64,000 nucleotides of DNA from Phycisphaeraceae bacterium (GCA_019636515.1 JAHBXI010000003.1:310001-374000), one strand, 5' to 3'. Positions 9,007 through 17,480 are shown, counted from the first letter of the stretch. Notes: a model not told the origin generated them from the letters alone. Translations and numbers: made by a program.

Positions 9007-9678
9007 ATGGACATTGTCCTGGCGACCGCCAACCCGCACAAAGTCGATGAGATGCGGTCCATCTTCGATCGGTGGATGGATCGCGGGCGCGTGACGGTGC
9101 GGAGATTGGCGGAGATCGGGGTGCCGACCCTGGAGCCGAGCGAGACGGGATCGACGTTCGCGGAGAACGCGAGGATAAAGGCCGAGTCGTACGCCCTCCA
9201 GACCGGGCGGTGGTGCCTGGCGGACGATTCGGGGCTGGAGATCGACGCGCTGGACGGGCGGCCGGGGGTGATCAGCAGCCACTATTGCACGGACGGGGTG
9301 GAGGTGGGGATGACGCGCGATCGGCGCGACCTGGCGAACAACGGCCGGGTGCTGCGCGAGTTGTCCGGCGTCGCGCGAGAGAAGCGGACGGCGAGGTTCG
9401 TATGCGTGATGTGCCTGGCGGCCCCGCCGGGCTCAGCGGAAGGGCCGGTGTTCGCTCGCGGGGTGTTCGAGGGGCGGATCGGGATTCCGCCGGAAGTGCC
9501 GCGCGGGGCCAACGGCTTTGGGTACGACCCGGTGTTCCTGGTTGGTCCGGCGTATGAACGGACGGGAGCGGAACTCTCCGCGGAGGAAAAGAACGCGGCG
9601 AGCCACCGTGGGTCGGCGGGTCGGGCCATGGCGGTGATCCTGGCGGAGAAGATCGCCCGAGAGCATGTGTCCGGGTGA
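9007..9678 (+). CDS. rdgB: Non-canonical purine NTP pyrophosphatase (RdgB/HAM1 family)
   Basis: This enzyme removes ITP, dITP and XTP from the nucleotide pool by hydrolysis to the monophosphate. The 223-residue product carries MDIVLATANPHKVDEM at the N-terminus, GSTFAENARIKAESYA (about 51-66), the DDSGLEIDALDGRPGVISSHY active-site segment, and GANGFGYDPVFLV followed by AELSAEEKNAASHRGSA. All are diagnostic of the HAM1 family. The length is slightly above the usual 200 because of an insert between the core strands. It ends one base before the convergent truB gene. Confidence 0.94.
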   Translation: MDIVLATANPHKVDEMRSIFDRWMDRGRVTVRRLAEIGVPTLEPSETGSTFAENARIKAESYALQTGRWCLADDSGLEIDALDGRPGVISSHYCTDGVEVGMTRDRRDLANNGRVLRELSGVAREKRTARFVCVMCLAAPPGSAEGPVFARGVFEGRIGIPPEVPRGANGFGYDPVFLVGPAYERTGAELSAEEKNAASHRGSAGRAMAVILAEKIAREHVSG

Positions 9679-10455
9679 TCAGCGTGATTGGTCCGCGTCG
9701 GGAGGATTCGCGGAGTCTTCATTTCCAGGGACGGGATCGAGGTCGGCCTGGATGAGGTTCCCGGGGAGATCGTGGAAGTTCCTGGCGTGGTCGATGGAGT
9801 AGGGCGCCACCTCGGTTCGGCGGAGTGAGTCGAGCACGCCTCCGGTCCCCAGGGCAAGCCCGATGTCGCGAGCGAGGCTGCGCATGTAGGTGCCTTTGCC
9901 GCAGGCGACGTCGATGGTCAGCAGGGGCCAGTGGTAGGAAACAAGGGAGATCGAGTCGATGGTGACCGGGCGAGCGCGGACGGGAACGTCAAGGCCTTCG
10001 CGGGCCAGGTGGTAGGCGCGAGATCCGCCGAGGTTGATGGCCGAGTGGATCGGGGGGACCTGGTCGATGGTGCCCTGGAATGTTTCCAGGGCGCGGATGA
10101 CGCGGTCGGCGGGGGGCTGGGGGAGCGTGCCGATGGGTGGGATGTAGGGCGTGAACTCGCTCTCGCGGTCGTGGGTCGGTGAGACGTGGGCCAGGTCGAT
10201 GGTCATGAGGTAGCGTTTGCGTCCTTGCATGATCCGGTCGCACAGGCGGGTGGCCCGTCCGATGAGGATGACCAGCACGCCGGAGGCGAGAGGGTCAAGC
10301 GTGCCGCCGTGGCCGACCTTGATGCCCTTGGGCGCGCCTCCGCGGCGGAGTTTGGCCCGCACGACGGCGCAGATGTTCATGGAGGTGCGTCCCAGGGGCT
10401 TGTCGATGACGAGAATGCCCGATGGGGAGCGTTGGGTTTCGGGCGCGAGGGTCAT
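9679..10455 (-). CDS. truB: tRNA pseudouridine(55) synthase TruB
   Basis: TruB isomerises U55 in the T-loop of tRNAs. The 258-residue product has GILVIDKPLGRTS at the N-terminus, the catalytic aspartate in GHGGTLDPLASGVLVI (Asp54), RLCDRIMQGRKRYLMTI, the VPPIHSAINLGG substrate segment and the CGKGTYMRSLARDIG motif. The frame extends upstream to 10614, but ATG 10455 is chosen: it overlaps the stop of the glycosyltransferase gene as ATGA, which implies translational coupling. The C-terminal PUA-like region is short. Confidence 0.94.
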   Translation of the reverse strand: MTLAPETQRSPSGILVIDKPLGRTSMNICAVVRAKLRRGGAPKGIKVGHGGTLDPLASGVLVILIGRATRLCDRIMQGRKRYLMTIDLAHVSPTHDRESEFTPYIPPIGTLPQPPADRVIRALETFQGTIDQVPPIHSAINLGGSRAYHLAREGLDVPVRARPVTIDSISLVSYHWPLLTIDVACGKGTYMRSLARDIGLALGTGGVLDSLRRTEVAPYSIDHARNFHDLPGNLIQADLDPVPGNEDSANPPDADQSR

Positions 10456-12389
10456 CGTGCGGGCTCGGGTCCGTGATTCGGGTTGAGAATCGGGCTGGCA
10501 GGCAGCAGGTGGTGAGGTGTGCCGGGATGTGAATCGCGGGTGATGACGGCCCACGGCGTGGTAAAGGGGCGTCTGACGGTGCCGACCAGGCGGTACGGCG
10601 TGGCAATGGCCCACTCAGCGGCCTCGTCGAGGTAAAAAAACGGCGGGTCCTTGGCGCGAACGATGGCGAGCCGGGGATGGGAGGTGGCGGCGTCGAGCCA
10701 GGGCTTGATCTCGGGGCGGTTGAGACGGAGTGATCGCCCGCGGGTGGCGAAGATGAGGCTGTCCTCGTGGTACTCGCTGGCGAGTTCGCCATCGGTGGCA
10801 TCCTCGGGGAGAATCGCGGTGAGTTGCGGTGTGAGTGACCCCGGGAGGAGGCGGGGGGCGAGGAAGGTCATGAACAGTCCCGAGACGGCGACCCAGGCCA
10901 ACACCATGACGACCAGTCGGCGTGGCGCCACCTGGGGCTTGGTCGTGGGACGGATTCTCCAGACGGCGGCGAGCGTGGCGAGCGAGAGGGTGATCGCGGC
11001 CAGGATGGGTGTTCGGCCTGGTTCGGAGTCCTGCGGGATGAAGGCAAGAACGACGATCGCGGCGGTGGTTGCGGCGGAGATTGCCAGGCCGATCATCCAC
11101 CAGGCGACAAACCCAAGCCGGTCGGCCGCGGAGAACGTGGCACCGGGTCCGGACTCCCGGTGAGCCAGGATTGCCCGGGCGGTGAGGATGGCGATGGGTG
11201 GATACATGGGGAGGGTGTAGTGCGGGAGTTTGGTGTTCAGGAGTTCGAAGACGATCCACGAGGGGATGATCCACGCCAGGCAGAAAACCTCGGCGTCACG
11301 CCCGGCGAAGCGCGAGCGTGCGAATGAGGCGAGGCGGGTTTGGATCGCGGGGATGCGGGGTGATGCCGGCTCGGGCGAGGCCGAGCGTACGTTGTTGGTC
11401 GCGCGGGCGAGTCGCCAGGCGCGTGCAAGGGCACGTGCGGTCAAGAGCGAGCCGGGCCAGAACAAGACGGCGAGCAGGAGGGTGTGGTACCCGGGGGGTC
11501 CCCAGTGTCCTTCCCTCGTGGAGACGCCGCGGCCGATGGTCTCGTCGTAGATGATGGAAAGGTAGTTCGCCCATCCGACGTTCCCGGCGACCATCGCGAC
11601 CCAGGGGAAGATGACGGCGGCGAGGATGAGCACCCCGGGCAGGGGCCGGAGGGCGGCGGTCCACGCCCATTGCCGTCTGGCGATGCACAACACGAGGATG
11701 GTAAGGGCGGCGATCATCGGCCCGATGGGACCCTTGGCCAGCACGGCGGCGCCCAGGCAGAGCCAGAAGGCCATTGCCCATCGCGTGCAGGTTCGCGGAG
11801 GCGATAAGCACGCGGTCTGCTTCCAGATTCTCCAGAGGCATGCCTGCGTGGCGAGAACGGTGGCGAGCAGGACCTGGTCGGCGCGTGCCTGGTGGGCATC
11901 GATGACCACGACGGGAGCCACGGCCAGAAGCGCGGCGGCGAGCCAGGCGGGGCGGGGGTCCACCATCCGTCGGGCGAGTCGCCAGGTGAGCATGACCGCG
12001 GCGATGGCCCCCAGGACCGAGGGGATCCGGTACATGCCGATGTGGTCCTTGAGGGGATCTCCGGCGGTCAAGAGCCACGCGGACGCGGCCTGCAACCAGT
12101 AGATGAGGGGCGGCTTGTTGAGTCGGGGGCGGTCCTGGACCTTGGGGACGGCCCACCCGCCGTCGTGGAAGTCGTCCCTGCGCTCGTGGGGAGGCAGGGC
12201 GGCGGCTTCGAACATCTGGCGAGAGGCCTGGGCAAAGCGTGCCTCATCCCGGTCGATGGGCGGGATCGCCATGATCCCCGGGAGATACACTGCCAGGCAC
12301 AGCACCAGGAGAGCGACCGCGGCGGCGGGCCCGCTTGCCCATCCCGCGGCCCGATACCCCGACATGGTCCACCGATCTTCCATCCGCAT
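10452..12389 (-). CDS. Glycosyltransferase family 39 / ArnT-like membrane glycosyltransferase
   Basis: A 645-residue multi-span membrane protein using a polyprenyl-phosphate sugar donor, judged by its N-terminal signature. After the first membrane helix there is PPIDRDEARFAQASRQM, whose Asp-Arg-Asp-Glu cluster matches the catalytic first loop of ArnT/PMT enzymes, followed by RPRLNKPPLIYWLQA. About ten further hydrophobic helices follow, with LLNTKLPHYTLPMYPPIAIL in the second half and a soluble C-terminal domain. The acceptor (lipid A, protein or other glycolipid) cannot be told. It is coupled to truB downstream and divergent from a PAP2 phosphatase. ATG 12389 is used; ATG 12383 or 12365 is also possible. 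Confidence 0.88.
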   Translation of the reverse strand: MRMEDRWTMSGYRAAGWASGPAAAVALLVLCLAVYLPGIMAIPPIDRDEARFAQASRQMFEAAALPPHERRDDFHDGGWAVPKVQDRPRLNKPPLIYWLQAASAWLLTAGDPLKDHIGMYRIPSVLGAIAAVMLTWRLARRMVDPRPAWLAAALLAVAPVVVIDAHQARADQVLLATVLATQACLWRIWKQTACLSPPRTCTRWAMAFWLCLGAAVLAKGPIGPMIAALTILVLCIARRQWAWTAALRPLPGVLILAAVIFPWVAMVAGNVGWANYLSIIYDETIGRGVSTREGHWGPPGYHTLLLAVLFWPGSLLTARALARAWRLARATNNVRSASPEPASPRIPAIQTRLASFARSRFAGRDAEVFCLAWIIPSWIVFELLNTKLPHYTLPMYPPIAILTARAILAHRESGPGATFSAADRLGFVAWWMIGLAISAATTAAIVVLAFIPQDSEPGRTPILAAITLSLATLAAVWRIRPTTKPQVAPRRLVVMVLAWVAVSGLFMTFLAPRLLPGSLTPQLTAILPEDATDGELASEYHEDSLIFATRGRSLRLNRPEIKPWLDAATSHPRLAIVRAKDPPFFYLDEAAEWAIATPYRLVGTVRRPFTTPWAVITRDSHPGTPHHLLPASPILNPNHGPEPAR

Positions 12390-13356
12390 CGCCCGCGACT
12401 ATAACCGGGGATTGCCGTGGTGGATTCGATGGTGCCACATCGCCTGGGCGGCCACGGCATCTCCGTTGATCCGGGGGCTTGGATGGTGCTTCGCGGCCGA
12501 GCGTCGCTTCTGGGCGGGATCGCTGCTGGTCGCGGTGGTCCTGCTGCCGATCGTGATACCCCGAGATGCGGTGATCGGGGCGTTTCTGGTCGATGCGTTC
12601 TCCGGGGTCGGGGGGGATATCCGGCGCGAGATCAAGGCGTGGCAGCAGTTCGGTGGCGTGACATCGGTGGCGGTCTTCGCGGCGGCGGTCCTGCTGCTTG
12701 ACCGAGCCCGTGCCGGGAGGCTGGCGGATGTGGCCCTTGCGATGGGGCTGACGGCGGCGGCGACGACCGCGCTGAAAATCCTGATCGGTCGTCCGCGCCC
12801 GAAGTTCGCCGACCCTTCGATATTCCTGTGGCCCGGGGGCGTGTACCCGGTCGAGCGAGACGGCCAGGTCCTGCTGCTGGGGGCGGCCAGCCCGCTCGGG
12901 CGCGCGGAATTGTGGTCGATGCCGTCGAGCCACACGTCGGCGGCGGTGGCGCTGTGCGTGGGCATGTCCGCGATGTACCCGAGGGTGCGGTGGCTCGCGG
13001 CGGGGCTTGTGGGAGTGGTGATTGTCGGACGGACAATGGCCGACGCGGTTCCGGCCCACTGGCCCAGCGACGTGATCGCGGGCGGGTGCCTCGGATGGCT
13101 GGTGGCCGGTTGGGTCGTGCGGGAGAGCCTGGGGTCGAGGCTGCTCGGGGCGGTCGGCGGGCTGATCGACGGTCGCCGACGCGGCGGTTCGTCGCCCGCG
13201 GGCCTCGGCGAAGAACGCGGTGTCGATGGCGGCGGACCTTCATCGGCCGATGGTGCTCTTGCCGGAAAGACAAGCGGGGTGGGTCCGTTTACAGACGATG
13301 CCCCGTGTGAGCGAGATCGGCAACCGCGGATGAAGGCCTCGACCGGGGCGTCGTGA
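12364..13356 (+). CDS. PAP2-family (type 2 phosphatidic acid phosphatase) membrane protein
   Basis: A lipid-phosphate phosphatase of the inner membrane, plausibly acting on undecaprenyl pyrophosphate or a lipid A phosphate. The three PAP2 motifs are present: KILIGRPRP, WSMPSSHTSAA (PSSH instead of the more common PSGH) and GRTMADAVPAHWPSD. The hydrophobic helices sit in the expected positions. The C-terminal 70 residues are a charged, Gly-rich tail. The start is uncertain: ATG 12364 overlaps the divergent glycosyltransferase start by 26 bases, and TTG 12412 would avoid the overlap. The pairing with a polyprenyl-phosphate-dependent glycosyltransferase suggests a shared envelope-lipid function. 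Confidence 0.83.
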   Translation: MVHRSSIRIARDYNRGLPWWIRWCHIAWAATASPLIRGLGWCFAAERRFWAGSLLVAVVLLPIVIPRDAVIGAFLVDAFSGVGGDIRREIKAWQQFGGVTSVAVFAAAVLLLDRARAGRLADVALAMGLTAAATTALKILIGRPRPKFADPSIFLWPGGVYPVERDGQVLLLGAASPLGRAELWSMPSSHTSAAVALCVGMSAMYPRVRWLAAGLVGVVIVGRTMADAVPAHWPSDVIAGGCLGWLVAGWVVRESLGSRLLGAVGGLIDGRRRGGSSPAGLGEERGVDGGGPSSADGALAGKTSGVGPFTDDAPCERDRQPRMKASTGAS

Positions 13357-13792
13357 TCGTCCCCGCCGACGAAGGTCGAGTCGTGCGGCAGGGCATCGGG
13401 TGGAACGGCGGTGTCGGGGATGCCGAGGGAGGGCTGTCCCGAGGCGAGCGTCCGGCCCGCGCGGACGAGGTCGAGGCGCCATCCTCGGGTGTCGATCGGG
13501 GATTTTCCGACACGGGACGGGAGCAAATCCTGTCATCGCAGAGGCAAGGCGGCGTCCTGGGTGCGGCCGGGTCTGCTCCGCGGGCATGCCGGACGCGTAC
13601 AACCCGTTGGCCGCACGCATCACGTGGAGATGGCATCGACCGAGGTGTACGGCTCGCCGGTCGGCGGGGTGAGCGGCGGGACGAGCGACGGGATGAGCGA
13701 CGGGATGAGCGATCGGGACGGCGATCGGGACGGCGATCGGGACGGCGATCGGGGGATGAGCCTAAACTTGACCCCTTTGTTTTTGTTCAGCC
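13357..13792. other. Non-coding stretch upstream of tRNA-Ser(GGA)
   Basis: About 436 bases between the PAP2 gene and the tRNA. Several frames are open in both directions, as expected for high-GC DNA, but none has a supported start or a recognisable product. The only clear structure is the 12-bp tandem repeat at 13671-13754. The tRNA promoter presumably lies in the A/T-richer 13759-13790 segment; I could not fix its hexamers. Confidence 0.45.
13671..13754. repeat. Seven tandem 12-bp units
   Basis: Seven consecutive 12-base units run without interruption. They grade from GAGCGGCGGGAC through GAGCGACGGGAT (twice) and GAGCGATCGGGA to CGGCGATCGGGA (twice) and CGGCGATCGGGG. The array ends about 40 bases before tRNA-Ser(GGA). 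The gradual change of unit suggests stepwise expansion by slippage. There are no spacers, so it is not a CRISPR array. Confidence 0.85.
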
Positions 13793-13879
13793 GGAGAGGT
13801 GTCCGAGAGGCTGAAGGAACGCGACTGGAAATCGCGTATACGGGCAACCGTATCGGGGGTTCGAATCCCCCCCTCTCCG
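13793..13879 (+). tRNA. tRNA-Ser(GGA)
   Basis: A complete 87-nt class II tRNA. The acceptor stem GGAGAGG pairs with CCTCTCC (13872-13878) and the discriminator is G, as expected for serine. The anticodon arm CGCGA-CTGGAAA-TCGCG has anticodon GGA at 13827-13829, reading UCC and UCU. A long variable arm (TACGGGCAACCGTA) and the T-arm GGGGGTTCGAATCCCCC follow. The CCA end is not encoded. Its last seven bases belong to the 23-bp direct repeat that marks the left end of the island. Confidence 0.97.
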
Positions 13880-13895
13880 CTTGAGCGGGAGACTC
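13873..13895 (+). repeat. Left attachment site (attL), 23-bp direct repeat
   Basis: The 23 bases are identical to 47785-47807 and begin CTCTCCGCTTGAGCGGGAGA. The first seven bases are the 3' end of tRNA-Ser(GGA); the rest enters the first arm of the tRNA terminator. After the identical core the two copies diverge in the hairpin loop but share GGGTCTCCCGCTTT again (13906-13919 and 47817-47830), so the element appears to carry its own version of the terminator half. Confidence 0.85.
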
Positions 13896-13928
13896 GACGG
13901 CGTTCGGGTCTCCCGCTTTCTCTTTTTG
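13885..13928 (+). terminator. Rho-independent terminator of tRNA-Ser(GGA)
   Basis: Nine-base-pair stem GCGGGAGAC (13885-13893) with GTCTCCCGC (13908-13916), a 14-base loop and a T-rich tail TTTCTCTTTTT. It directly follows the tRNA. Confidence 0.85.
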
Positions 13929-14215
13929 CCGAGTTTTGTCGGGGAATCCGGGCCTAACCGAGGGTTCGAATCCGAACGAAGCAAACGGAGATTGTCAGGT
14001 GGTCGCGGTATCGCGCGAAAGTCTCTGGGGGCCGATTCCGGCAGTTCAGAATTCGCGGGTTGACCTACTCGGACCTCGGCGCCGAACGTGGCACGGGATG
14101 AAGTGTCGGTGACGAGACCGGCGCGGCTTCCTCGCTGTCGCCGAGCAGTCCGTTCGCGGAGGACAGAGTTTCACATGCTGGAGGAGTCAGACCGCGCGGC
14201 TTACGTCCCGATGGC

Positions 14216-15994
14216 CTAGGCCTGGCGCGACCAGTCCAGGTGCTGGGCGGCGCGGAGGAGGTCGGCAAGAGTGACGGTCGCCCCGAGCGTGCCAGTGAGG
14301 ATCGACCGGAGGATCACCGGGCTGAGCTGGGTCAGGGTGAGGACCGCGTGGACTCTGGTGGCGGTGAGGCCCGCCCGCTGCGCCACCGATTCGACCGTGT
14401 GGTCCGTTCGTAGGAGTTCGCGGCGCCAGGCGAAGGCGAGGCCGACCGCGCGGACGAGGTGGTCACGGGCCACCGGACATCCATCGGGTGTGATGGTGGT
14501 CAGCAGATCCTGACCCTCGGGGCTGAGGAGCACACGGCGTCCGTCGTGGCGCTTGATCTGGATGTGGAGCGTGAGCGCCAGGTGCTGGCCGCGGTCGTCA
14601 ATCTCGGGCGTGAATGGACACGCCGGTACCGGGACGTTGGCCTTATGTGTAGGGCGGTTGGTTCCTGTCTCGCGTGCCGTATCGACGCAGGCGGCAATCC
14701 GGGTGTGGACAAGCTCGACGGTGATCCGGTCGGGCGCGACCATCACCCGATGAACGACCTCGCGGACCCAACGGTCTCGGGCCTCGGGTTCCTGGCTCCG
14801 CAGATCGGCGCCGTGCTGGTTCTTCAGGTGATCGAGCACCAGGCCCCGGACGAGATCGTCGATGTGCGCGGCGTTGACCGTCTTGATCAGGCATGACTTG
14901 AAGCCCTGTTTCACAGCCTTTTGGCTGACGTAATAGCGGACGACGCGGCGAGCATCGGCGCCGCGGGCGCTACAAACGTCCTTCCGCTTCGAGACCGGGC
15001 GCTGGACCGACCCGGGGCTCATCGCGTGCCCTTCGAAGGTACGGATCTTGCCCTTGAGCAGGTGCGTGTGCGTCCACTTCTGGCGCGACTCGCGCTCGAT
15101 CGTCCCCATCTTGGCATGCACTTGGTCCCACGTCGCCTGGTCGACGATCGGCTCGTGATGGCCCTGGTAGACCTCGCTATGCCTCGGAACACTGCGGTTG
15201 TTGCGGCCGCGGGTGTGGGCGATCTTGCCGATGTAGACCGGGTTGGTCAGGACTCTATAGAGGAATGCGGCGGTGAGCGGCCGTCCGCCGTGTTCCTTGC
15301 CGCGGCTGCTGACCCAGTGCTTGGTGGTATGGCCTTCGGCGTTGAGCTTCGCGGCAAGGTCGACCAGGGAGCCGAGTTCGAGGTAGCCGTTGAAGATCAA
15401 CCGGATCAACTCGGCTTCAGGTTGGATAACGCGGAGTGTGCGGTCGTTCAGTATGAAGTCCGGATCGCCTTCGCGCGGCAGTCGGTAGCCCAAGGGCGGC
15501 TGGCCGCAGACCCAGACGCCCTTGCGCTTGGTCGCCGCGATCTTGTCGCGGATGCGCTCACCCGCTACCTCGCGCTCGAACTGGGCAAAAGAGAGGAGCA
15601 TGTTGAGCGTGAGCCGACCCATCGAAGTCGTGGTGTTGAACTGCTGGGTGACGGATACGAACGAGACGTTGTGCTCGTCGAAGGTCTGCATGAGCTGGGC
15701 GAAGTCGGCCAGCGACCGCGAGAGACGGTCGACCTTGTAGACCACGACAACATCGATGCGTCCCTTGTTGATGTCGTCGAGAAGGCGTTGGAGGCCGGGT
15801 CGGTCGGTCGAGCCGCCCGAGTATCCGCCGTCGTCGTAGGCGGTGGTGATGGCGGTCCATCCCTGGTGCTTCTGGCTCTTGATGTAGTCGAGGCCGGCCT
15901 CGCGCTGGGCGTCAAGCGAGTTGAAGGCCATGTCGAGGCCTTCCTCGCTCGACTTGCGCGTGTAGACGGCGCACCGGACGATCGGCGTGGTCAT
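14216..15994 (-). CDS. Large serine recombinase (site-specific integrase)
   Basis: Probable integrase/excisionase of the island. The 592-residue protein starts with the resolvase-type catalytic domain: CAVYTRKSSEEG, with the nucleophile expected at Ser15, NSLDAQREA, YDDGGYSGGSTDRPGLQRLL, VYKVDRLSRS and the SFAQFEREVAGERIRDKI helix. A Recombinase domain follows (GKIAHTRGRNN and neighbours). Then comes a zinc-ribbon-like region with reduced cysteine content, a long coiled helical region and a C-terminal helix-turn-helix-like segment (ESVAQRAGLTATRVHAVL). It ends 337 bases inside attL and overlaps the DUF2924 gene as ATGA, so both are translated from one message. Confidence 0.93.
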   Translation of the reverse strand: MTTPIVRCAVYTRKSSEEGLDMAFNSLDAQREAGLDYIKSQKHQGWTAITTAYDDGGYSGGSTDRPGLQRLLDDINKGRIDVVVVYKVDRLSRSLADFAQLMQTFDEHNVSFVSVTQQFNTTTSMGRLTLNMLLSFAQFEREVAGERIRDKIAATKRKGVWVCGQPPLGYRLPREGDPDFILNDRTLRVIQPEAELIRLIFNGYLELGSLVDLAAKLNAEGHTTKHWVSSRGKEHGGRPLTAAFLYRVLTNPVYIGKIAHTRGRNNRSVPRHSEVYQGHHEPIVDQATWDQVHAKMGTIERESRQKWTHTHLLKGKIRTFEGHAMSPGSVQRPVSKRKDVCSARGADARRVVRYYVSQKAVKQGFKSCLIKTVNAAHIDDLVRGLVLDHLKNQHGADLRSQEPEARDRWVREVVHRVMVAPDRITVELVHTRIAACVDTARETGTNRPTHKANVPVPACPFTPEIDDRGQHLALTLHIQIKRHDGRRVLLSPEGQDLLTTITPDGCPVARDHLVRAVGLAFAWRRELLRTDHTVESVAQRAGLTATRVHAVLTLTQLSPVILRSILTGTLGATVTLADLLRAAQHLDWSRQA

Positions 15995-16623
15995 GAGTGC
16001 TCACCTCCGTTGCGGCGCTGACGTTTCTTGCTGCCCGAACTTGGTTGTTCGTCGCCGGAGCCCTCTCGCGTGGTCAGGCCGAAGAACCGTGGTCCCGACC
16101 ATCGCGTGCCGGTGATCTCGCGGGCAATCTCGCTGAGGCTCCCGTAGGTCTGATCGCGGTAACGGAACTGGCGTCCGCCCTCCAGGACATAGACCTCATA
16201 CCGGACTCCGCGCCACACGCGGGAGAGTTTGGTCGCCGGAGGGAGATCGCCGCCCGAGGCTCGGACGGTCGACGCCGCGCCTCGGGATGGGCGCTTCGTT
16301 ACTGGCACTTCGTCATCGCCGTTGCTGGACACACCGCCCTTGGTCGCGGCACGGATCGCCCGATCGAGCAGCCGCCGCGTCTCGGCGTCGAGGCCGCCGT
16401 GAAGGCGTTCCTGCGCCCGCCACGCCAGCTCGCGGATCAACAGCCGCTTCTGCGACGGCGGCGCCGCTCGGCCCATGTGCTTCGACCACAGGTCTCGCAG
16501 GTCCGCAATGGAAAGGTCCGCGAGGCGCTCGACGTCAAGGGCATCGGCACGCGCCTCGAGTTGTCCTTCATCAAGCCGCGCAGGTCCGGGATGCTGGGCT
16601 TTCGGTTCGCGCTTCACGTTCAA
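15991..16623 (-). CDS. DUF2924-family protein, partner of the serine recombinase
   Basis: A 210-residue protein with the DUF2924 layout: an N-terminal helical part (SIADLRDLWSKHMGRAAPPSQKRLLIRELAWRAQ) and a C-terminal beta part (GVRYEVYVLEGGRQFRYRDQTYGSLSEIAREITGTRWSGPRFFGL). This family is commonly encoded next to serine recombinases in proteobacterial and planctomycete islands and is thought to assist recombination or DNA binding; its biochemical role is not settled. The start is a TTG at 16623 preceded by GGCGGGAG. It overlaps the recombinase start by four bases. The C-terminal tail is rich in Lys, Arg, Gly and Ser. Confidence 0.85.
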   Translation of the reverse strand: MNVKREPKAQHPGPARLDEGQLEARADALDVERLADLSIADLRDLWSKHMGRAAPPSQKRLLIRELAWRAQERLHGGLDAETRRLLDRAIRAATKGGVSSNGDDEVPVTKRPSRGAASTVRASGGDLPPATKLSRVWRGVRYEVYVLEGGRQFRYRDQTYGSLSEIAREITGTRWSGPRFFGLTTREGSGDEQPSSGSKKRQRRNGGEHS

Positions 16624-16910
16624 CTCCCGCCGTCACCTGGAACCTCGCGCCCATGGCGCTGATCCCGTTCGACGCACACACTGAGCCATGCGACTGCGGA
16701 GAGAGCAAGGCGATTCGGCGGACATCGCCGCGGAATCTGAGCTCCCTGGTTCTGCAGGGTCCGGAGCGCGGCGCATGGCCGGAGTAGCTCCAGACGGACC
16801 TTGCCTTCGTCGCGTGTTGATGGCCCTATCGGTCGCGTGTCGGCAACGTCGCCGGCCACGCGTTACCGCGGCGCTGTGCCGCGATTGCCATCAACCGAAG
16901 GGAATGTCCG
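16624..16910. other. Divergent regulatory gap between DUF2924/recombinase and the HARE-HTH gene
   Basis: This 287-base gap should contain the promoters for the recombinase unit (leftward) and for the HARE-HTH gene (rightward). A minus-strand frame of 79 codons (16859-16620) ends overlapping the DUF2924 start, but its composition is unconvincing and I do not call it. Confidence 0.35.
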
Positions 16911-17348
16911 ATGGGTACGAAGAAATCAGGAACTGAGAAGAACAAGAAGGCCGGCGCCGCCACCAAGGCCGCATCCGCGGCGGGCACCGAGAAGACACGG
17001 AAGGCGGCGATCGCCGAGATCAAGCAGCGACTGGAGGGCAAACCCGGCGCCGCCAGCAACGCGAACAAGAAGGCCGGGAAGGCACCGAAGGCCATGAAGA
17101 CTGTCAAGCCCAAGCACGCAAGCGCCCTCGACGCCGCGGCGCAGGTCATCGCCGGCACCAGCAAACCGATGCGGACGACGGAAATGATCGAGCAGATGGA
17201 GGCCAAAGGTCTGTGGAAGAGCCCCGGTGGCAAGACGCCCGAAGCGACGCTCTACGCCGCCATCATCCGCGAAATCGCGGCCAAGGGCGCCGATGCCCGG
17301 TTCAAGAAGCATGACAAGGGGCTGTTCGTCGCGGGCAAGCGACGGTAG
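16911..17348 (+). CDS. HARE-HTH (HB1/ASXL-type winged-helix) domain protein
   Basis: The 145-residue product has a Lys/Ala-rich N-terminal half (1-65), reminiscent of histone-tail-like or nucleoid-associated proteins, that probably binds DNA non-specifically. The C-terminal half is a HARE-HTH domain: SALDAAAQVIAGTSKPMRTT, EMIEQMEAKGLWKSPGGKTP and EATLYAAIIREIAAKG, ending with FKKHDKGLFVAG. The HARE-HTH family was proposed by Aravind and co-workers to link DNA base modification with chromatin or restriction functions. AAGGGAA lies upstream of the ATG and a strong terminator follows. It converges on the end of the putative base-hypermodification operon, which makes a role as reader or regulator of modified DNA plausible but unproven. 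Confidence 0.85.
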   Translation: MGTKKSGTEKNKKAGAATKAASAAGTEKTRKAAIAEIKQRLEGKPGAASNANKKAGKAPKAMKTVKPKHASALDAAAQVIAGTSKPMRTTEMIEQMEAKGLWKSPGGKTPEATLYAAIIREIAAKGADARFKKHDKGLFVAGKRR

Positions 17349-17378
17349 GGCCTCGCTTCACGGCGACATTTCGCCGAT

Positions 17379-17405
17379 CACCCCGGCCAAGCCGGGGTGT
17401 TTCTC
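17379..17405 (+). terminator. Rho-independent terminator after the HARE-HTH gene
   Basis: A nine-base-pair stem CACCCCGGC / GCCGGGGTG with a three-base CAA loop (17379-17399), followed by TTTCTC. It lies 30 bases after the HARE-HTH stop and 76 bases before the end of the convergent operon, so it separates the two transcripts. On the minus strand the hairpin lacks a T-run. Confidence 0.85.
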
Positions 17406-17480
17406 ATATAAAGCAATTGATCGCTTGTTCTCTCACTCGGTCGCCTATCGAAAACTGTGCTGCGTCAGCGCGGCACGACA

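Noticed and set aside
12399-13526. 375-codon minus-strand frame antisense to PAP2
   Set aside because: It is the antisense shadow of the PAP2 coding frame; the PAP2 motifs are on the plus strand.
13671-13754. Possible CRISPR array
   Set aside because: Units are directly adjacent with no spacers and no cas genes are nearby.
13955-13975. tRNA fragment at the T-arm-like sequence
   Set aside because: Only the T-loop and three pairs are present; no acceptor, D or anticodon arm can be built around it.
16620-16859. 79-codon minus-strand frame overlapping the DUF2924 start
   Set aside because: Its composition looks like an out-of-frame high-GC frame, no family features are visible, and DUF2924 has its own TTG start with a Shine-Dalgarno.
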